DNA from: Ramlibacter tataouinensis
GTDB lineage: Bacteria; Pseudomonadota; Gammaproteobacteria; Burkholderiales; Burkholderiaceae_C
Length of the DNA: 64,000 nt
Direction of reading: 5' to 3'
Assembly: GCA_002427815.1 (NCBI GenBank)
Contig: DIZF01000066.1
Span: 63,234-127,233 of the forward strand
In this document: piece by piece, positions 14,321-23,987 of the stretch
Position numbering within the stretch: the stretch's first letter is position 1
Layout: each line of letters begins with the position of its first letter
Translations under genes and position numbers: made by a program
Notes under the pieces: model-generated
Database searches by the model: none
What the model was told of the DNA's origin: nothing
Seen by the model: the letters and a program-made list of their open reading frames with translations, nothing else

Positions 14321-15523
14321 TGGCTGGATCGCTGCGTCGGCAAGACTCATCAGCGCGCGCCGCGTTCCGCCATCGCCCACCGGGACGCCCAGCGTGACCA
14401 GCGCCGCTTCAACGCCGGCAATCGCGCCCAGGATCATGGCGGGATTGCAGTCGCCCAGGTGGCCGATGCGAAAGGCACGCCCCGTCAGCGGGCCCAGGCC
14501 GCCGGCCAGCGCGACCTGGAAGCGGTCGCGCGCCACTGCGCGAAGCGCCTCGACGTCGATGCCCTGGGCCACGGTGATGGTGGTGACCGAATGGGAGCGG
14601 GTGGCCGGGTCCTGCGCGAAGAACCCCAGCGCTCCGCCCTCGCGCCAACCCTCGACGGCGGCCTGCACGGCGCGTGCCAGTTGCGCGTGGCGGCGCCATA
14701 CCGCGTCCAGCCCCTCGCTGAAGATCAGGCCCAGTGCCGCCTCCAGCCCCAGCAACAGGTTCTGCGGCGGCGTTCCACAAAACTTGCGGTAAGACTGCTC
14801 GTGCTTGCGACGCGCCCAGTCCCAATAGAAGCGCGGTGAAGGATTGCGCTGGGCGGCGGCCAACGCGGCCGCATTGACGGCCACGAACCCGAGCCCGGTC
14901 GGGCACATCAGTCCCTTCTGCGACGCGCCCACGGCCACGTCCACGCCGGTGTCGTCCATCGCGAACGGCACGGCGGCGAGCGTCGAGACCACGTCGGCAA
15001 CCAGGATCGCCGGGTGGCCGGCGGCGTCGATGGCACAGCGCACCGCGCGCAGGTCGTTGGTGACGCCCGAAGCGGTGTCGGTGTGGATCGCGAACACGGC
15101 CTTGATCGCATGCGCCTTGTCGTCACGCAGGCCTTGCTCGACGGCGGCGACGTCCATCGGCCAGCCTTCGCGCCAGGGCGTGCGGACCACGCGCCGGCCC
15201 AGCGCTTCGGTCTGCACGGCCCACGATTCGCTGAAATGCCCGGTGGCGGGTACCAGCACGGCTTCGCCCGGCGCCGCCAGGTTTTCGATGACGGCCTCCC
15301 AGACGCCGTGGCCGTTGGCGGCGTACATGAAGACGTCGGCTGCGCTGGTATGCAACAGGCGCTTCAGGCCCTGCTCGCAGGCAACGATGTTGGCATCCAC
15401 CCGCGGGTCGCCCAGGTCCATGGGCTGCGCGCTCATCGCGTGCAGCACGGCTTCGGGAATCGGTGTGGGGCCGGGCGAGTGGAGGAAGCGGCGACCGGGG
15501 ATGCGGGGGTGAGGGTGTGTCAT
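14234..15523 (-). CDS. Class V PLP-dependent aminotransferase (alanine/serine-glyoxylate type)
   Basis: 429 residues. HSPGPTPIPEAVLHAM begins the fold, FMYAANGHGVWEAVIENL is the small-domain turn, LVADVVSTLAAVPFAMDD carries the cofactor Asp, and VGASQKGLMCPTG holds the Schiff-base lysine (K203). It resembles alanine-glyoxylate or (S)-ureidoglycine-glyoxylate aminotransferases. The last 35 residues look unlike the family and overlap a small ORF on the plus strand, so the true 3' end may be uncertain. It follows the aldehyde dehydrogenase gene on the same strand and could provide a transamination step in the same pathway. Confidence 0.85.
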   Translation of the reverse strand: MTHPHPRIPGRRFLHSPGPTPIPEAVLHAMSAQPMDLGDPRVDANIVACEQGLKRLLHTSAADVFMYAANGHGVWEAVIENLAAPGEAVLVPATGHFSESWAVQTEALGRRVVRTPWREGWPMDVAAVEQGLRDDKAHAIKAVFAIHTDTASGVTNDLRAVRCAIDAAGHPAILVADVVSTLAAVPFAMDDTGVDVAVGASQKGLMCPTGLGFVAVNAAALAAAQRNPSPRFYWDWARRKHEQSYRKFCGTPPQNLLLGLEAALGLIFSEGLDAVWRRHAQLARAVQAAVEGWREGGALGFFAQDPATRSHSVTTITVAQGIDVEALRAVARDRFQVALAGGLGPLTGRAFRIGHLGDCNPAMILGAIAGVEAALVTLGVPVGDGGTRRALMSLADAAIQPSPAQVGTGALFQGGLEPGRAVDVRAVEE

Positions 15524-15618
15524 GGAGGGGCTCGGCCAGGAGGGCGCCCGGCAATGGTACCGCCTGCAGGATGCCGGACGCTGTCCGAACGGCGACCTCG
15601 AGGGTCAGGCCGCCGGCC

Positions 15619-17127
15619 TCAGATCTCGAAGCGGATGCCCTGTGCCAGCGGCAGGCTCAATCCGTAGTTGATCGTGTTGGTGGCGCGGCGCATGTAGGCC
15701 TTCCAGGCGTCCGAGCCCGATTCGCGCCCGCCGCCGGTTTCCTTTTCGCCGCCGAACGCACCGCCGATTTCGGCGCCGCTGGTGCCGATGTTGACGTTGG
15801 CGATGCCGCAGTCCGAGCCGCGGGCGGAGGTGAACAGCTCGGCCTCGCGCAGGTCGCGGGTGAAGATGGCGGACGACAGGCCGTGGGCCACGGCGTTGTT
15901 CATCGCCACCGCGTCTTCGAATTGGTCATAAGGCGTCACGTACAGGATGGGCGCGAAAGTCTCGTGCAGCATCGGGCCGGCCTGTTCCTCCATTTCGACG
16001 ATCGCGGGCCGCACGTAATGCGCGGCAGCGGCACCCGGTTCGCGGTTGCCGAAGTGGACCGTGGCGCCGAGCGAGCGCGCCGCGGACAGTGCCGCCTGCA
16101 TCGTGTCAAAGGCACGGGCATCGATCAGCGGGCCGACCAGCGTTCCGTCCTTGAGCGGATCGCCGACCGGCAGCCGCCCGAACACCGCAACCAGGCGCTC
16201 CACCAATTGGGCATAGATAGCGCGTTGCACGATAAGCCTTCGCAGGCTGGTGCAACGCTGGCCGGCGGTTCCGGCGGCGGCGAAGGCGGCACCGCGTACC
16301 ACCAGTTCCAGGTCGGCCGAGGGGCAGACGATGGCGGCGTTGTTGCCGCCCAGTTCGAGCAGCGAGCGCTTGAAGAGCGACGCGCAGGCGACGCCCACGT
16401 TCTTGCCCATGGCGGTGGAGCCGGTGGCGCTGACCAGCTTCACGTGGGGGTGCGCCACCAGCGCTTCGCCGGTTGCGCGGTCGCCGATCAGGACTTCGCT
16501 GAGGCCGCTGTCGAATCCGTTGTCACGGGCGGCGCGCTGCAGCAGGCCGTTGAGCGCCAGCGCGCTCAATGGTGTCTTTTCCGACGGCTTCCAGGCCAGC
16601 GTATTGCCGCACACCAGCGCCAGCGCAGCGTTCCAGGCGAACACCGCCATCGGGAAGTTGAAGGCCGAGATCACGCCCACCACGCCCAGCGGATGCCAGG
16701 TCTCCAGCAGCTTGTGGTCCGGCCGCTCGCTGGCGATCGTGAGGCCGTAGAGCTGGCGCGACAGGCCGACCGCGAATTCGCAGATGTCGATCACCTCCTG
16801 CACTTCGCCCAGGCCTTCCTGCAGGATCTTGCCGGTCTCCAGCGAAATCAGCCTCGCCAGATCGCCCTTGTGGCTGCGCACCAGCTCGCCAAAGGCGCGC
16901 ACCAATTCACCGCGCCGTGGCGCAGGGACGTCGCGCCAGGCCAGGAACTGTTCGTGCGCCCGCTTCAGCGCGGCACCGGCGGCGGCCGGACTGCTCGCCG
17001 CCACCCGGGCGAGCAGGCTGCCGTCGATGGGCGTGTGAACTTCCAGGCCCGCTTGGGCGGTGCTGCGCAAGTCGGGCGCGAGGCCGAGGGCTTGAAAGAC
17101 TGATGTGGTGTCGTTGGCGTAGGTCAT
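15619..17127 (-). CDS. amaB: AmaB/ALDH7-like semialdehyde dehydrogenase
   Basis: 502 residues, the usual length. PLGVVGVISAFNFPMAVFAWN is the ALDH7-type substrate/NAD segment, KPSEKTPLSA the cofactor lysine, LLELGGNNAAIV the general-base Glu, and GTAGQRCTSLRR the catalytic cysteine (C292). The C-terminal GGAFGGEKETGGGRESGSDAW is typical of the AmaB/antiquitin group, which oxidises L-2-aminoadipate semialdehyde (piperideine-6-carboxylate) to 2-aminoadipate in lysine and pipecolate catabolism. Placement with an FAD-linked amine dehydrogenase and an ABC importer supports such a pathway. The exact substrate is inferred. Confidence 0.85.
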   Translation of the reverse strand: MTYANDTTSVFQALGLAPDLRSTAQAGLEVHTPIDGSLLARVAASSPAAAGAALKRAHEQFLAWRDVPAPRRGELVRAFGELVRSHKGDLARLISLETGKILQEGLGEVQEVIDICEFAVGLSRQLYGLTIASERPDHKLLETWHPLGVVGVISAFNFPMAVFAWNAALALVCGNTLAWKPSEKTPLSALALNGLLQRAARDNGFDSGLSEVLIGDRATGEALVAHPHVKLVSATGSTAMGKNVGVACASLFKRSLLELGGNNAAIVCPSADLELVVRGAAFAAAGTAGQRCTSLRRLIVQRAIYAQLVERLVAVFGRLPVGDPLKDGTLVGPLIDARAFDTMQAALSAARSLGATVHFGNREPGAAAAHYVRPAIVEMEEQAGPMLHETFAPILYVTPYDQFEDAVAMNNAVAHGLSSAIFTRDLREAELFTSARGSDCGIANVNIGTSGAEIGGAFGGEKETGGGRESGSDAWKAYMRRATNTINYGLSLPLAQGIRFEI

Positions 17128-17199
17128 GGCGAGGTCCGTTCGAGAGGAGATTGTCGCGCGGTGCCGAGCGGATCGGGTCGACGCCGGCGACAGGCAGCC

Positions 17200-18267
17200 T
17201 TAGCGCTCGACGGTCTTGTTCCAGCGTGCGTTCCAGGCCGGGCGGTTTTCGTTGATCGAATCCCAGTCGACGGTCTTGGCGGTCTTCATGTACTCGTTCA
17301 TCTGGTTCACCAGCGCCGCGGCTTCACCGGTGGCCTTGGTCTTGGGATTGGACGGGATCTGGTCGCCATGTTGCAGGGCGAGCGCCTGGGCTTCCGGCGA
17401 CAGCAGGTACTGCGCCAGCTTCTGGGCCAGCGCCGGCTCGCTGTTGCCGGCGATCACGCATTCGCCCACCGTGAGCACGGCCGAGCCTTCCTTGGGCTGC
17501 ACATACTCGACCGGCAGTCCCTTGCTCTTGAGCACGCCCACGGCCGTGGGGGTCAGCGGAAAGATCGCCGCCTCGCCGGTCTGGACCATTTCCGAAAGCT
17601 TGGCCGAGCTGGGGATGTACTCCAGCACGTTCGGGCCGATCGTGGTCGGCCAGGCCTTGAAGCCGGGCTCGACGTTCTTGTCGGTGCCGCCCTGGATGCG
17701 GTTGAAGAGCAGGAAGCCGTGCAGGCCGAAGGTCGACGACGACAGCGACTGGAATACGACCTTGCCCTTGAATTTGGGGTCCGCCAGATCCATCCAGGAG
17801 GTCGGGGCCGGCCAGCCTTTCTCGGTGAACATCTTCTTGTTGTAGGCCAGGCCGGTCATGCCCACGTTGACGCCGGCGGCCATGTCGCCCTTGAAGCGCG
17901 CGGTCGGATACAGGTCATTGAGCGCCTGGCTGGGCTGCATCTTCTCGCACAGGCCCATGCCGATGGCGCGGTACATGATCCCGTCGTCCAGGAACATCAC
18001 GTGCATCTGCGGCTTGTCCTTGGTGGCCTGCGCCTTGGCCAGGATGTCCGACGAGGTGCCGGGCACCACCACCACCTTGGCACCATTGGCCTTTTCGAAG
18101 GGGCCGAACACGTACTCGGTATAGGTCTTCTCCATCGTGCCGCCGTTCATGCCGATGTAGAGCGTCCTGGTCTGGGCGATCGCCGGGGCCGCGCACAGCC
18201 AGGCGGCCGCGATGGCCAGCGATACCGCGCAGTCGCGGAAGGACGGGAAGCTTGGGGTTTGGGTCAT
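17200..18267 (-). CDS. PotD-like ABC transporter substrate-binding protein
   Basis: 355 residues with a signal peptide (AVSLAIAAAWLCAAPAIAQ) for periplasmic export. RTLYIGMNGGTMEKTYTEYVFGPFEKANGAKVVVVPGTSSDILAK is the first lobe of family 1 solute-binding proteins of the spermidine/putrescine class, and later KGKVVFQSLSSSTFGLHGF and GECVIAGNSEPALAQKLAQYLLSPEAQ fit the same fold. The matching permeases and ATPase are in the same operon (21135-23882), separated by the three dehydrogenase genes. The ligand is probably an amino-acid or amine derivative oxidised by the enzymes encoded alongside. Confidence 0.88.
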   Translation of the reverse strand: MTQTPSFPSFRDCAVSLAIAAAWLCAAPAIAQTRTLYIGMNGGTMEKTYTEYVFGPFEKANGAKVVVVPGTSSDILAKAQATKDKPQMHVMFLDDGIMYRAIGMGLCEKMQPSQALNDLYPTARFKGDMAAGVNVGMTGLAYNKKMFTEKGWPAPTSWMDLADPKFKGKVVFQSLSSSTFGLHGFLLFNRIQGGTDKNVEPGFKAWPTTIGPNVLEYIPSSAKLSEMVQTGEAAIFPLTPTAVGVLKSKGLPVEYVQPKEGSAVLTVGECVIAGNSEPALAQKLAQYLLSPEAQALALQHGDQIPSNPKTKATGEAAALVNQMNEYMKTAKTVDWDSINENRPAWNARWNKTVER

Positions 18268-18276
18268 GGGAACTCC

Positions 18277-19440
18277 TCAGGGCTGGTGGGTTGCTGAAAG
18301 GGCCAGCCCGGCGGATGCCGTGCCGGTGCCGGGGGAAAAACGCGAAACGGAAAAGGCGTCGATAGCGGTGGCGCTCCTGCCATCGCGTACCAGGTCGGCC
18401 AGCACGGCGCCCACGGCGGGGCCGAGCTGGAAGCCGCCGCCGGCAAAGCCGAACGCGTGCCAGAGGCCGGGGGTGGTGGCGCTGGCGCCGATGACCGGGA
18501 GCCGGTCCGGCAGGTAGCCTTCGGTGCCGCTCCAGGTCCGGATGATGTGGGCGTTGCGCAGCGAGGGCAGCAGGGCGACGGCCTGCTGCATCAGGCTGGC
18601 CAGGCTGCTGCGCTCGACGCGGGCACGCAGGTTGTCCAGCGCCTGGCCCCGGCCGCCGCCGATGACGCAGTTGCCGCGCGCGACCTGGCGGGCATAGACG
18701 CCGCCGCCTTCGACGCCCAGGCTGAAGTCCATGAACGCGGGCAGCGCCTCGGTCACGGCCATCTGCGGGTGGCCCGACTCCATCGGCACGTGGTCGCCGA
18801 ACTGCGCGGAGATGCTGCCGGCCCAGGCACCGGCGCAATTGAGCAGATGGGTGCTGCGCACTTCCAGCGCGTTGCCCGATCGCACCACGAAGCGGCGGCC
18901 ATCGTGCCCGGTCTCGTCGACGCGGGTCTGCTCGCGCACATCGGCGCCCAGCCGCTGGGCCGCGCGCGCAAACGCCGGCGACACCAGCCGCGGGTTGGCC
19001 TGGCCGTCGTCGGGACACAGGGAGCCGCCGACCGCGGCGTGGCCCAGCCAGGGGCAGCGTTCATGCACGCTGCGAGCCGACAGCATTTCCAGGTTCATTC
19101 CGAAGCCGCGCGTGCTCTCGCGGTATTTTTCCAGCGCGGCCAGGTCGGCCTCGCTGCGCGCGATCTTGAGGTGGCCCGAACGCAGGTATTCGCCGTCGAT
19201 GCCGATCAGCTGAGGCAGTTGCGCCCAGATGGCGTGGGCGCGCTGCGACAGCGGCAATTGGCTCGGCGGCCGGCCCTGGCGCCGCACGCCGCCATAGTTG
19301 ACGCCGCTGGAGCGCGAACCGCATAGGTCGCGCTCGATCAGCACCACCGCGAGGCCCATGCGGCGCAGGAACAGCGCGGCCGAGGCGCCGACGATGCCGC
19401 CGCCGATGATCGCCACGTCGGTCGTGATGCGTTCGCTCAT
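18277..19440 (-). CDS. DadA-like FAD-dependent amino-acid dehydrogenase (catalytic subunit)
   Basis: 387 residues. The N-terminal Rossmann motif DVAIIGGGIVGASAALFLRRMG plus VVLIERD binds FAD; SSGVNYGGVRRQGR and the C-terminal GTEGYLPDRLPVIG and FGFAGGGFQLGPAVG are DAO/DadA-family segments. In HcnABC, OoxABC and D-hydroxyproline dehydrogenase complexes, this subunit oxidises the amine substrate while the two partners relay electrons. Its start overlaps the preceding gene by four bases (ATGA). Its position directly after both partner subunits supports a three-part enzyme, probably at the inner membrane face. Confidence 0.87.
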   Translation of the reverse strand: MSERITTDVAIIGGGIVGASAALFLRRMGLAVVLIERDLCGSRSSGVNYGGVRRQGRPPSQLPLSQRAHAIWAQLPQLIGIDGEYLRSGHLKIARSEADLAALEKYRESTRGFGMNLEMLSARSVHERCPWLGHAAVGGSLCPDDGQANPRLVSPAFARAAQRLGADVREQTRVDETGHDGRRFVVRSGNALEVRSTHLLNCAGAWAGSISAQFGDHVPMESGHPQMAVTEALPAFMDFSLGVEGGGVYARQVARGNCVIGGGRGQALDNLRARVERSSLASLMQQAVALLPSLRNAHIIRTWSGTEGYLPDRLPVIGASATTPGLWHAFGFAGGGFQLGPAVGAVLADLVRDGRSATAIDAFSVSRFSPGTGTASAGLALSATHQP

Positions 19441-20819
19441 CCTGCATCCTTCGCGGTCGGCACGGCCGCCGAAAACGGCAGCGGCTTGATCGGCGCCTGC
19501 CCGCGCAGCCGGCCGACCTGGCCGGGCGCTTTGCCGCAGGCCTGGGCCAGGATCTCGGCGGCGGCCACGCCGCAGGTGCGGCCCTGGCAGCGGCCCATGC
19601 CGACGCGGGTGAGCGCCTTGAGCCGGTTCATCTCGACGGTGCCGGTCTCGCGCACGCACTGGCGCAACTGCCCCGCCGTGACTTCCTCGCAGCGGCAGAT
19701 CACCAGGTCGTCGGTGGCCTGCGCGGCCCAATCCTGCGGGAACGGAAACGCGCGTTCCAGCCCGCTGCGAAACGCAGCGGTGTCCGACAGGCCTTCCTCC
19801 AGCTCCCCGGCGCGCGGTCCATCGATGGCTTCGCCCGCATCGGCCAGCAATGCCAGGGCGGCGAGCTCGCCGGCCCACTCGGCCGCGTCGGCGCCCATGA
19901 TGCCCGCGCCGTCACCGGCCAGATAGACACCCGTCACGCTGGCTCGGCCCGCCGCGTCGCGCTCGGGCAAGGCCGCTCGCTGCATTTCGTCGTAACGGAA
20001 GCGGCAACCCAGCAGGTCAGCCAATTGGGTTTCCGAGCGCAGCCCGTAGCCGAAGGCGACGGCATCGCAGGCCAGTTCGTTCGACGAATCGCCACTGCGC
20101 CAGCGCATGGCGGCGACCTGATGGGTGCCGCTCGCCCGTTCGAGCTGCACGCCGTCATGGACCGGAATGCCGTGCAGGCGCAGCCAGGCCAGGTAATAAA
20201 GGCCTTTGCCGAACACCGCGCGATTGCGCAACAGCGCGGGCACCGCGGCCAGCTTGTCGGCGAAGCGGGCCGTGTCGAGCACGGCCGCGACCTGTGCGCC
20301 GGCCTTCGCATACTGGTAGGCCACCAGGTAGAGCAGGGGGCCTGTCCCCGCGAAAATCACGTGCTCGCCGATCGCGCACCCCTGGTATTTCAATGCAACC
20401 TGGGCCGCGCCCAGGGTGTAGACGCCGGGCAGGGTCCAGCCCGGAAAGGGCAGCACGCGGTCCGCCGCGCCGGTGGCCACGATCAGTTGGCTGTAGGGCA
20501 CGCAGTCGATGCCGCCGCGGCACAGCAGGTCGAGCCGCCCGCCCTCGGCATTCCAGACCAGGGTCTCGGGCCGGTAATCGACCTGGTCCAGGATGCCGGC
20601 CATGGCCTGGTGCACGGATTCGGCACTGGCCGCCTCGAAGCCATACAGCACCTTCTTGGAGCGGCCGAAATTGGCCGGCGGCTGCCGGTAGATCTGCCCG
20701 CCCCAGCGCGGCGCTTCGTCGATCACGACCGGACGCACGCCATGGCGGCACAGCGTCTGCGCCGCGCGCACGCCGGCCGGGCCGGCGCCCACGATGACGG
20801 GTTGCAGGAGCGTTGTCAT
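19437..20819 (-). CDS. FAD/[2Fe-2S] oxidoreductase subunit (HcnB/OoxA-like)
   Basis: 460 residues. Two dinucleotide-binding motifs (VIVGAGPAGVRAAQTL near the N-terminus and VIFAGTGPLLYLVAYQYAKAG mid-protein) are followed by a BFD-like cluster domain with ICRCEEVT and GMGRCQGRTCG, whose four cysteines should bind a [2Fe-2S] cluster. This is the alpha subunit architecture of opine oxidase, hydrogen cyanide synthase and D-hydroxyproline dehydrogenase. It overlaps both neighbours by four bases, so the three subunits are made together. It has no signal peptide. Role: electron transfer from the DadA-like subunit. Confidence 0.87.
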   Translation of the reverse strand: MTTLLQPVIVGAGPAGVRAAQTLCRHGVRPVVIDEAPRWGGQIYRQPPANFGRSKKVLYGFEAASAESVHQAMAGILDQVDYRPETLVWNAEGGRLDLLCRGGIDCVPYSQLIVATGAADRVLPFPGWTLPGVYTLGAAQVALKYQGCAIGEHVIFAGTGPLLYLVAYQYAKAGAQVAAVLDTARFADKLAAVPALLRNRAVFGKGLYYLAWLRLHGIPVHDGVQLERASGTHQVAAMRWRSGDSSNELACDAVAFGYGLRSETQLADLLGCRFRYDEMQRAALPERDAAGRASVTGVYLAGDGAGIMGADAAEWAGELAALALLADAGEAIDGPRAGELEEGLSDTAAFRSGLERAFPFPQDWAAQATDDLVICRCEEVTAGQLRQCVRETGTVEMNRLKALTRVGMGRCQGRTCGVAAAEILAQACGKAPGQVGRLRGQAPIKPLPFSAAVPTAKDAG

Positions 20820-21106
20820 GGCTGAGCCTGTGCGCCGGTGACCAGGCGCATGCCTTCCTCGATGAAGGTGCCGCAGGCGCGCAGGCGCTCGCCGGATTCG
20901 GTGGTCATCCAGCAGTCCTGGCAGGCGCCCATCAGGCAGAAGCCGGCGCGCGGCTCGCCGCTGAATTCGCTGCGGCGCAGTAGCGCTGCCTGCGTCAGGA
21001 CGGCCGTGAGCACGGTGTCGCCGGCGAAGGCCGTGCGCGGCTGGCCGTCGAGTGTGAAGGCAACCGGCGCTCTATCGGTCTCGGCCAGTCGTTTCAGCAG
21101 CGCCAT
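20816..21106 (-). CDS. Small (2Fe-2S) ferredoxin-like subunit (HcnA-like)
   Basis: About 96 residues. PVAFTLDGQPRTAFAGDTVLTAVL leads into CLMGACQDC and a fourth cysteine in RLRACGTF, the C-x4-C-x2-C...C pattern of plant-type [2Fe-2S] domains. It is the gamma subunit of the predicted three-part amine dehydrogenase. The ATG at 21106 is preferred because GGAA lies eight bases upstream; an ATG at 21118 would add four residues. The 3' end overlaps the next gene by four bases (ATGA). Confidence 0.85.
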   Translation of the reverse strand: MALLKRLAETDRAPVAFTLDGQPRTAFAGDTVLTAVLTQAALLRRSEFSGEPRAGFCLMGACQDCWMTTESGERLRACGTFIEEGMRLVTGAQAQP

Positions 21107-21134
21107 TGAGTATTCCATTCGGTCGCAAACGGGT

Positions 21135-21929
21135 TCATCGGTGTCCCACCAGAATCTTGTCGAGGCCGTACACGCGATCGAGCACCAGCATCGCGATCGC
21201 CGTGATGGCGACCATCAACGCCGAGACGGCTGCCATCAGCGGGTCGATCGACTCGGTCGCATACATGTACATGCGCACCGGCAAGGTCACCGTCTGCGGC
21301 GCGGTGACGAAGATCGACATGGTCACCTCGTCGAAGCTGTTGATGAACGCCAGCAGCCAGCCGCCGGTGACGCCCGGCAGGATCATCGGCAGCGTGACGC
21401 GCCGGAACACGGTGGCCTGGCTCGCGCCGAGCGACAGCGCGGCCTGCTCGGCGCTGCGATCCGTGCCCTCGACGGCTGCGACCACCAGCCGCAACACATA
21501 GGGTGTGATCACCACCACATGCGCGAGCGCGAGCCAGAAGAAGCTCCCGGTGGCGCCGATCAGCGAGAACGTGTGCAACAGCGCGACACCGAGCACCAGG
21601 TGGGGAATGATCAGCGGCGACAGGAACAGCCCGTTGAGAAAGTCGCGCCCCGGAAAGGTGTGGCGTGCAATGGCGATGCCGGCCGGCACCGCAATGACGG
21701 TGGACAGCGTGGCCGCACTCAAGGCCAGCCACAGGCTGTTCTTGAACGACTGCACGAAGTCGGGGTGGGCGAACACCGCCCTGAACCAGCGCAGGGACAG
21801 ATGGGTGGTCGGGATGGTCAGCGTGTTTTCCGGCGTGAAGGCGACCACGCAGACCACCACCAGCGGGGCCAGCATGAAGGCGACCACCAGGGCGTTGAAC
21901 AGCAGGGCGAGCGGACCGTTCCTGGACAT
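21135..21929 (-). CDS. PotC-like ABC transporter permease
   Basis: 264 residues with six predicted membrane segments. LSLGASQATVFRRVTLPMILPGVTGGWLLAF carries the EAA-type loop that contacts the ATPase. The order ATPase, PotB-like, PotC-like matches spermidine/putrescine-class importers. It lies five bases beyond the PotB-like gene and is followed by the small Fe-S subunit of the dehydrogenase, showing transport and oxidation are co-transcribed. Confidence 0.9.
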   Translation of the reverse strand: MSRNGPLALLFNALVVAFMLAPLVVVCVVAFTPENTLTIPTTHLSLRWFRAVFAHPDFVQSFKNSLWLALSAATLSTVIAVPAGIAIARHTFPGRDFLNGLFLSPLIIPHLVLGVALLHTFSLIGATGSFFWLALAHVVVITPYVLRLVVAAVEGTDRSAEQAALSLGASQATVFRRVTLPMILPGVTGGWLLAFINSFDEVTMSIFVTAPQTVTLPVRMYMYATESIDPLMAAVSALMVAITAIAMLVLDRVYGLDKILVGHR

Positions 21930-21933
21930 GGCC

Positions 21934-22824
21934 TTACCCCAACGACTTCTTGTACGAGCGCTCGACCACGCGGTTGTAGCTGAGCATCACCACCAGGTTG
22001 GCGAGCAGCAAGGTCAGCGCGATCGCGGCTCCCAGCGGCCAGTTGAGCTCGTGCAGGTACTCGTCGTACACCACGGTGGCCACCATCTTCAGGCGCCGCC
22101 CGCCCAGCAGGCCGGGGATGGCGAAGGCGCTGGCACTCAGGCCGAACACGATCAGGCTGCCCGACAGGATGCCGGGCAGCACCTGCGGCAGGATGATCCG
22201 GCGCAAGGTGGTGAAGTGCGAAGCGCGCAGCGACAGGGCGGCATCCTCGACACCCGGATCGAGCTTCTGCAGCGAAGTCCAGACCGGGATCACCATGAAC
22301 GGCAGCATCACGTGGACCAGCGCGATGACGACTGCCGCTTCGGTGTAGAGAATACGCATGGGCGGCATGCCGAGCCAGCGGATGACGTGGTTGACCAGCC
22401 CCTGCGGGCCCAGCAGCATGCTCCAGCCGAAAGCCCGCACCACCACCGACACCAGCAGCGGCGCCAGCACCACCAGCAGCAGGATCGAGCGCCAGGGCGC
22501 GCGCATGCGGCTGAGCACGTAGGCCTCGGGTGCGCCGACCACCACGCAGATCAGCGTCACCAGCCCCGAGATCCAGAACGTGCGCCAGAAAATGCCCAGG
22601 TAATAGTCGTCGGTGAACACCGCCGCGTAGTGCGAGAGCGTGAATGCGTTCTTCACGCCGGTCGCGTAATCGAACACCTGGAACGACAGCACGGCCGTGA
22701 GGACCAGGGGCACCAGCAACAGGCAGGCGAACAGGACAAAGGCGGGCGCCGAAAGCAGCCAGGGCCCGCGCACCGTGCCCGGCGCGGCTGGGCCGGGAGT
22801 GACGAGGACAGCCGATCCGCTCAT
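21934..22824 (-). CDS. PotB-like ABC transporter permease
   Basis: 296 residues with six predicted membrane helices. AALSLRASHFTTLRRIILPQVLPGILSGSLIVF is the coupling (EAA) loop. The start ATG at 22824 overlaps the ATPase stop by four bases. The frame stays open far upstream, but that stretch is an alternative frame of the ATPase gene. Forms the channel with the PotC-like permease. Confidence 0.9.
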   Translation of the reverse strand: MSGSAVLVTPGPAAPGTVRGPWLLSAPAFVLFACLLLVPLVLTAVLSFQVFDYATGVKNAFTLSHYAAVFTDDYYLGIFWRTFWISGLVTLICVVVGAPEAYVLSRMRAPWRSILLLVVLAPLLVSVVVRAFGWSMLLGPQGLVNHVIRWLGMPPMRILYTEAAVVIALVHVMLPFMVIPVWTSLQKLDPGVEDAALSLRASHFTTLRRIILPQVLPGILSGSLIVFGLSASAFAIPGLLGGRRLKMVATVVYDEYLHELNWPLGAAIALTLLLANLVVMLSYNRVVERSYKKSLG

Positions 22825-23882
22825 GACACAGTGGCGCCGGGCAACAGGCGCACCATCGCCGCGGACCAGTCCAGGCCCACGGTCATGCCTTCTTCCGCCG
22901 GGGCCGCGCCGTCGTTGCTGCAGACCACCAGCAACTCGCCCAGGTCCGTGGCAACCCGGTACAGCCACTGGCTGCCCAGAAAGAAGCGCTCGCGCACGCT
23001 GCCTTCGAGCTGGCCCTGGTGCGGCGCGACCAGGCGAATCTTTTCCGGGCGCAGGCTCAGCACGACGGCCGCGCCGAGTGCCGCCCCCGGTGCCTCGACC
23101 CGCAGCGAGAACGCGCCCACCTGCACCGTGGCGGGCGTTCCGGTCGCAGTCACCCGGCCTTCGAGCAGGTTGGCCTTGCCCACGAAGCTGGAGATGAAGC
23201 GGGTCTGCGGATGCTCGTAGAGGCGGTGCGGGCGGTCGATCTGGGTCACGCGGCCGGCTTCCATCACCACGACCCGGTCGCTGATGGACATCGCCTCGGT
23301 CTGGTCGTGCGTGACCATCACGGTGGTGGTGCCGACCTCGCGCTGGATCTGGCGCAGTTCGAACTGCATTTCCTCGCGCAGTTTGGCGTCCAGGTTGGAC
23401 AACGGTTCGTCCAGCAGCAGCACCGGCGGCTCTATCACCAGGGCACGCGCCAGGGCCACGCGCTGCCGCTGTCCGCCGGACAGCTCGCGCGGATAACGCG
23501 TCGCATGCGGCTCCAGGTGCACCAGTTCCAGCACGGCCTGCACCCGCTTGCTGCGCTCGGGCCTGGGCACGTGCAGCATCTCCAGGCCGAAGCTCACGTT
23601 GTCGTGCACCGTCATGTGCGGGAACAGGGCGTAGCTCTGGAACACGATGCCCAGGCCGCGCGTGTTGGGCCTGGCGTGGGTGATGTCGCGGCCGTCGAGC
23701 GTGATGCGCCCGGCGCTGACCCCGACGAAGCCCGCGATCATCTGCAGCGTGGTGGTCTTGCCGCAACCGGAGGGCCCCAGCAGCGAAACGAATTCGCCCT
23801 TCTCGACCGAAAGGTTCATGTCGATCACTGCCGGCGTCCCGCCATAGGACTTGGCGATATCGGTCAGGGTCAGAAAGGACAT
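22821..23882 (-). CDS. PotA-like ABC transporter ATP-binding protein
   Basis: 353 residues. Walker A GPSGCGKTT, the LSGGQRQRVALARAL signature, Walker B VLLLDEPLSNLD and the switch histidine in VMVTHDQTEA are all present. The C-terminal 120 residues form the TOBE-type regulatory domain (LRPEKIRLV). The start at 23882 has GAGG at proper spacing; a longer reading to 23951 is not supported. It is the first gene of the catabolic operon, transcribed away from the IclR gene. Confidence 0.92.
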   Translation of the reverse strand: MSFLTLTDIAKSYGGTPAVIDMNLSVEKGEFVSLLGPSGCGKTTTLQMIAGFVGVSAGRITLDGRDITHARPNTRGLGIVFQSYALFPHMTVHDNVSFGLEMLHVPRPERSKRVQAVLELVHLEPHATRYPRELSGGQRQRVALARALVIEPPVLLLDEPLSNLDAKLREEMQFELRQIQREVGTTTVMVTHDQTEAMSISDRVVVMEAGRVTQIDRPHRLYEHPQTRFISSFVGKANLLEGRVTATGTPATVQVGAFSLRVEAPGAALGAAVVLSLRPEKIRLVAPHQGQLEGSVRERFFLGSQWLYRVATDLGELLVVCSNDGAAPAEEGMTVGLDWSAAMVRLLPGATVS

Positions 23883-23987
23883 GGCAACCTCGGGCAGGAA
23901 GGCGGCGATTCCCGCGATCGGAGGGTCGCGAAAGCGGTACGCGCTGAGCATTCATGCTAGGGCAACTAAAAAAGACAGGTCAACGGG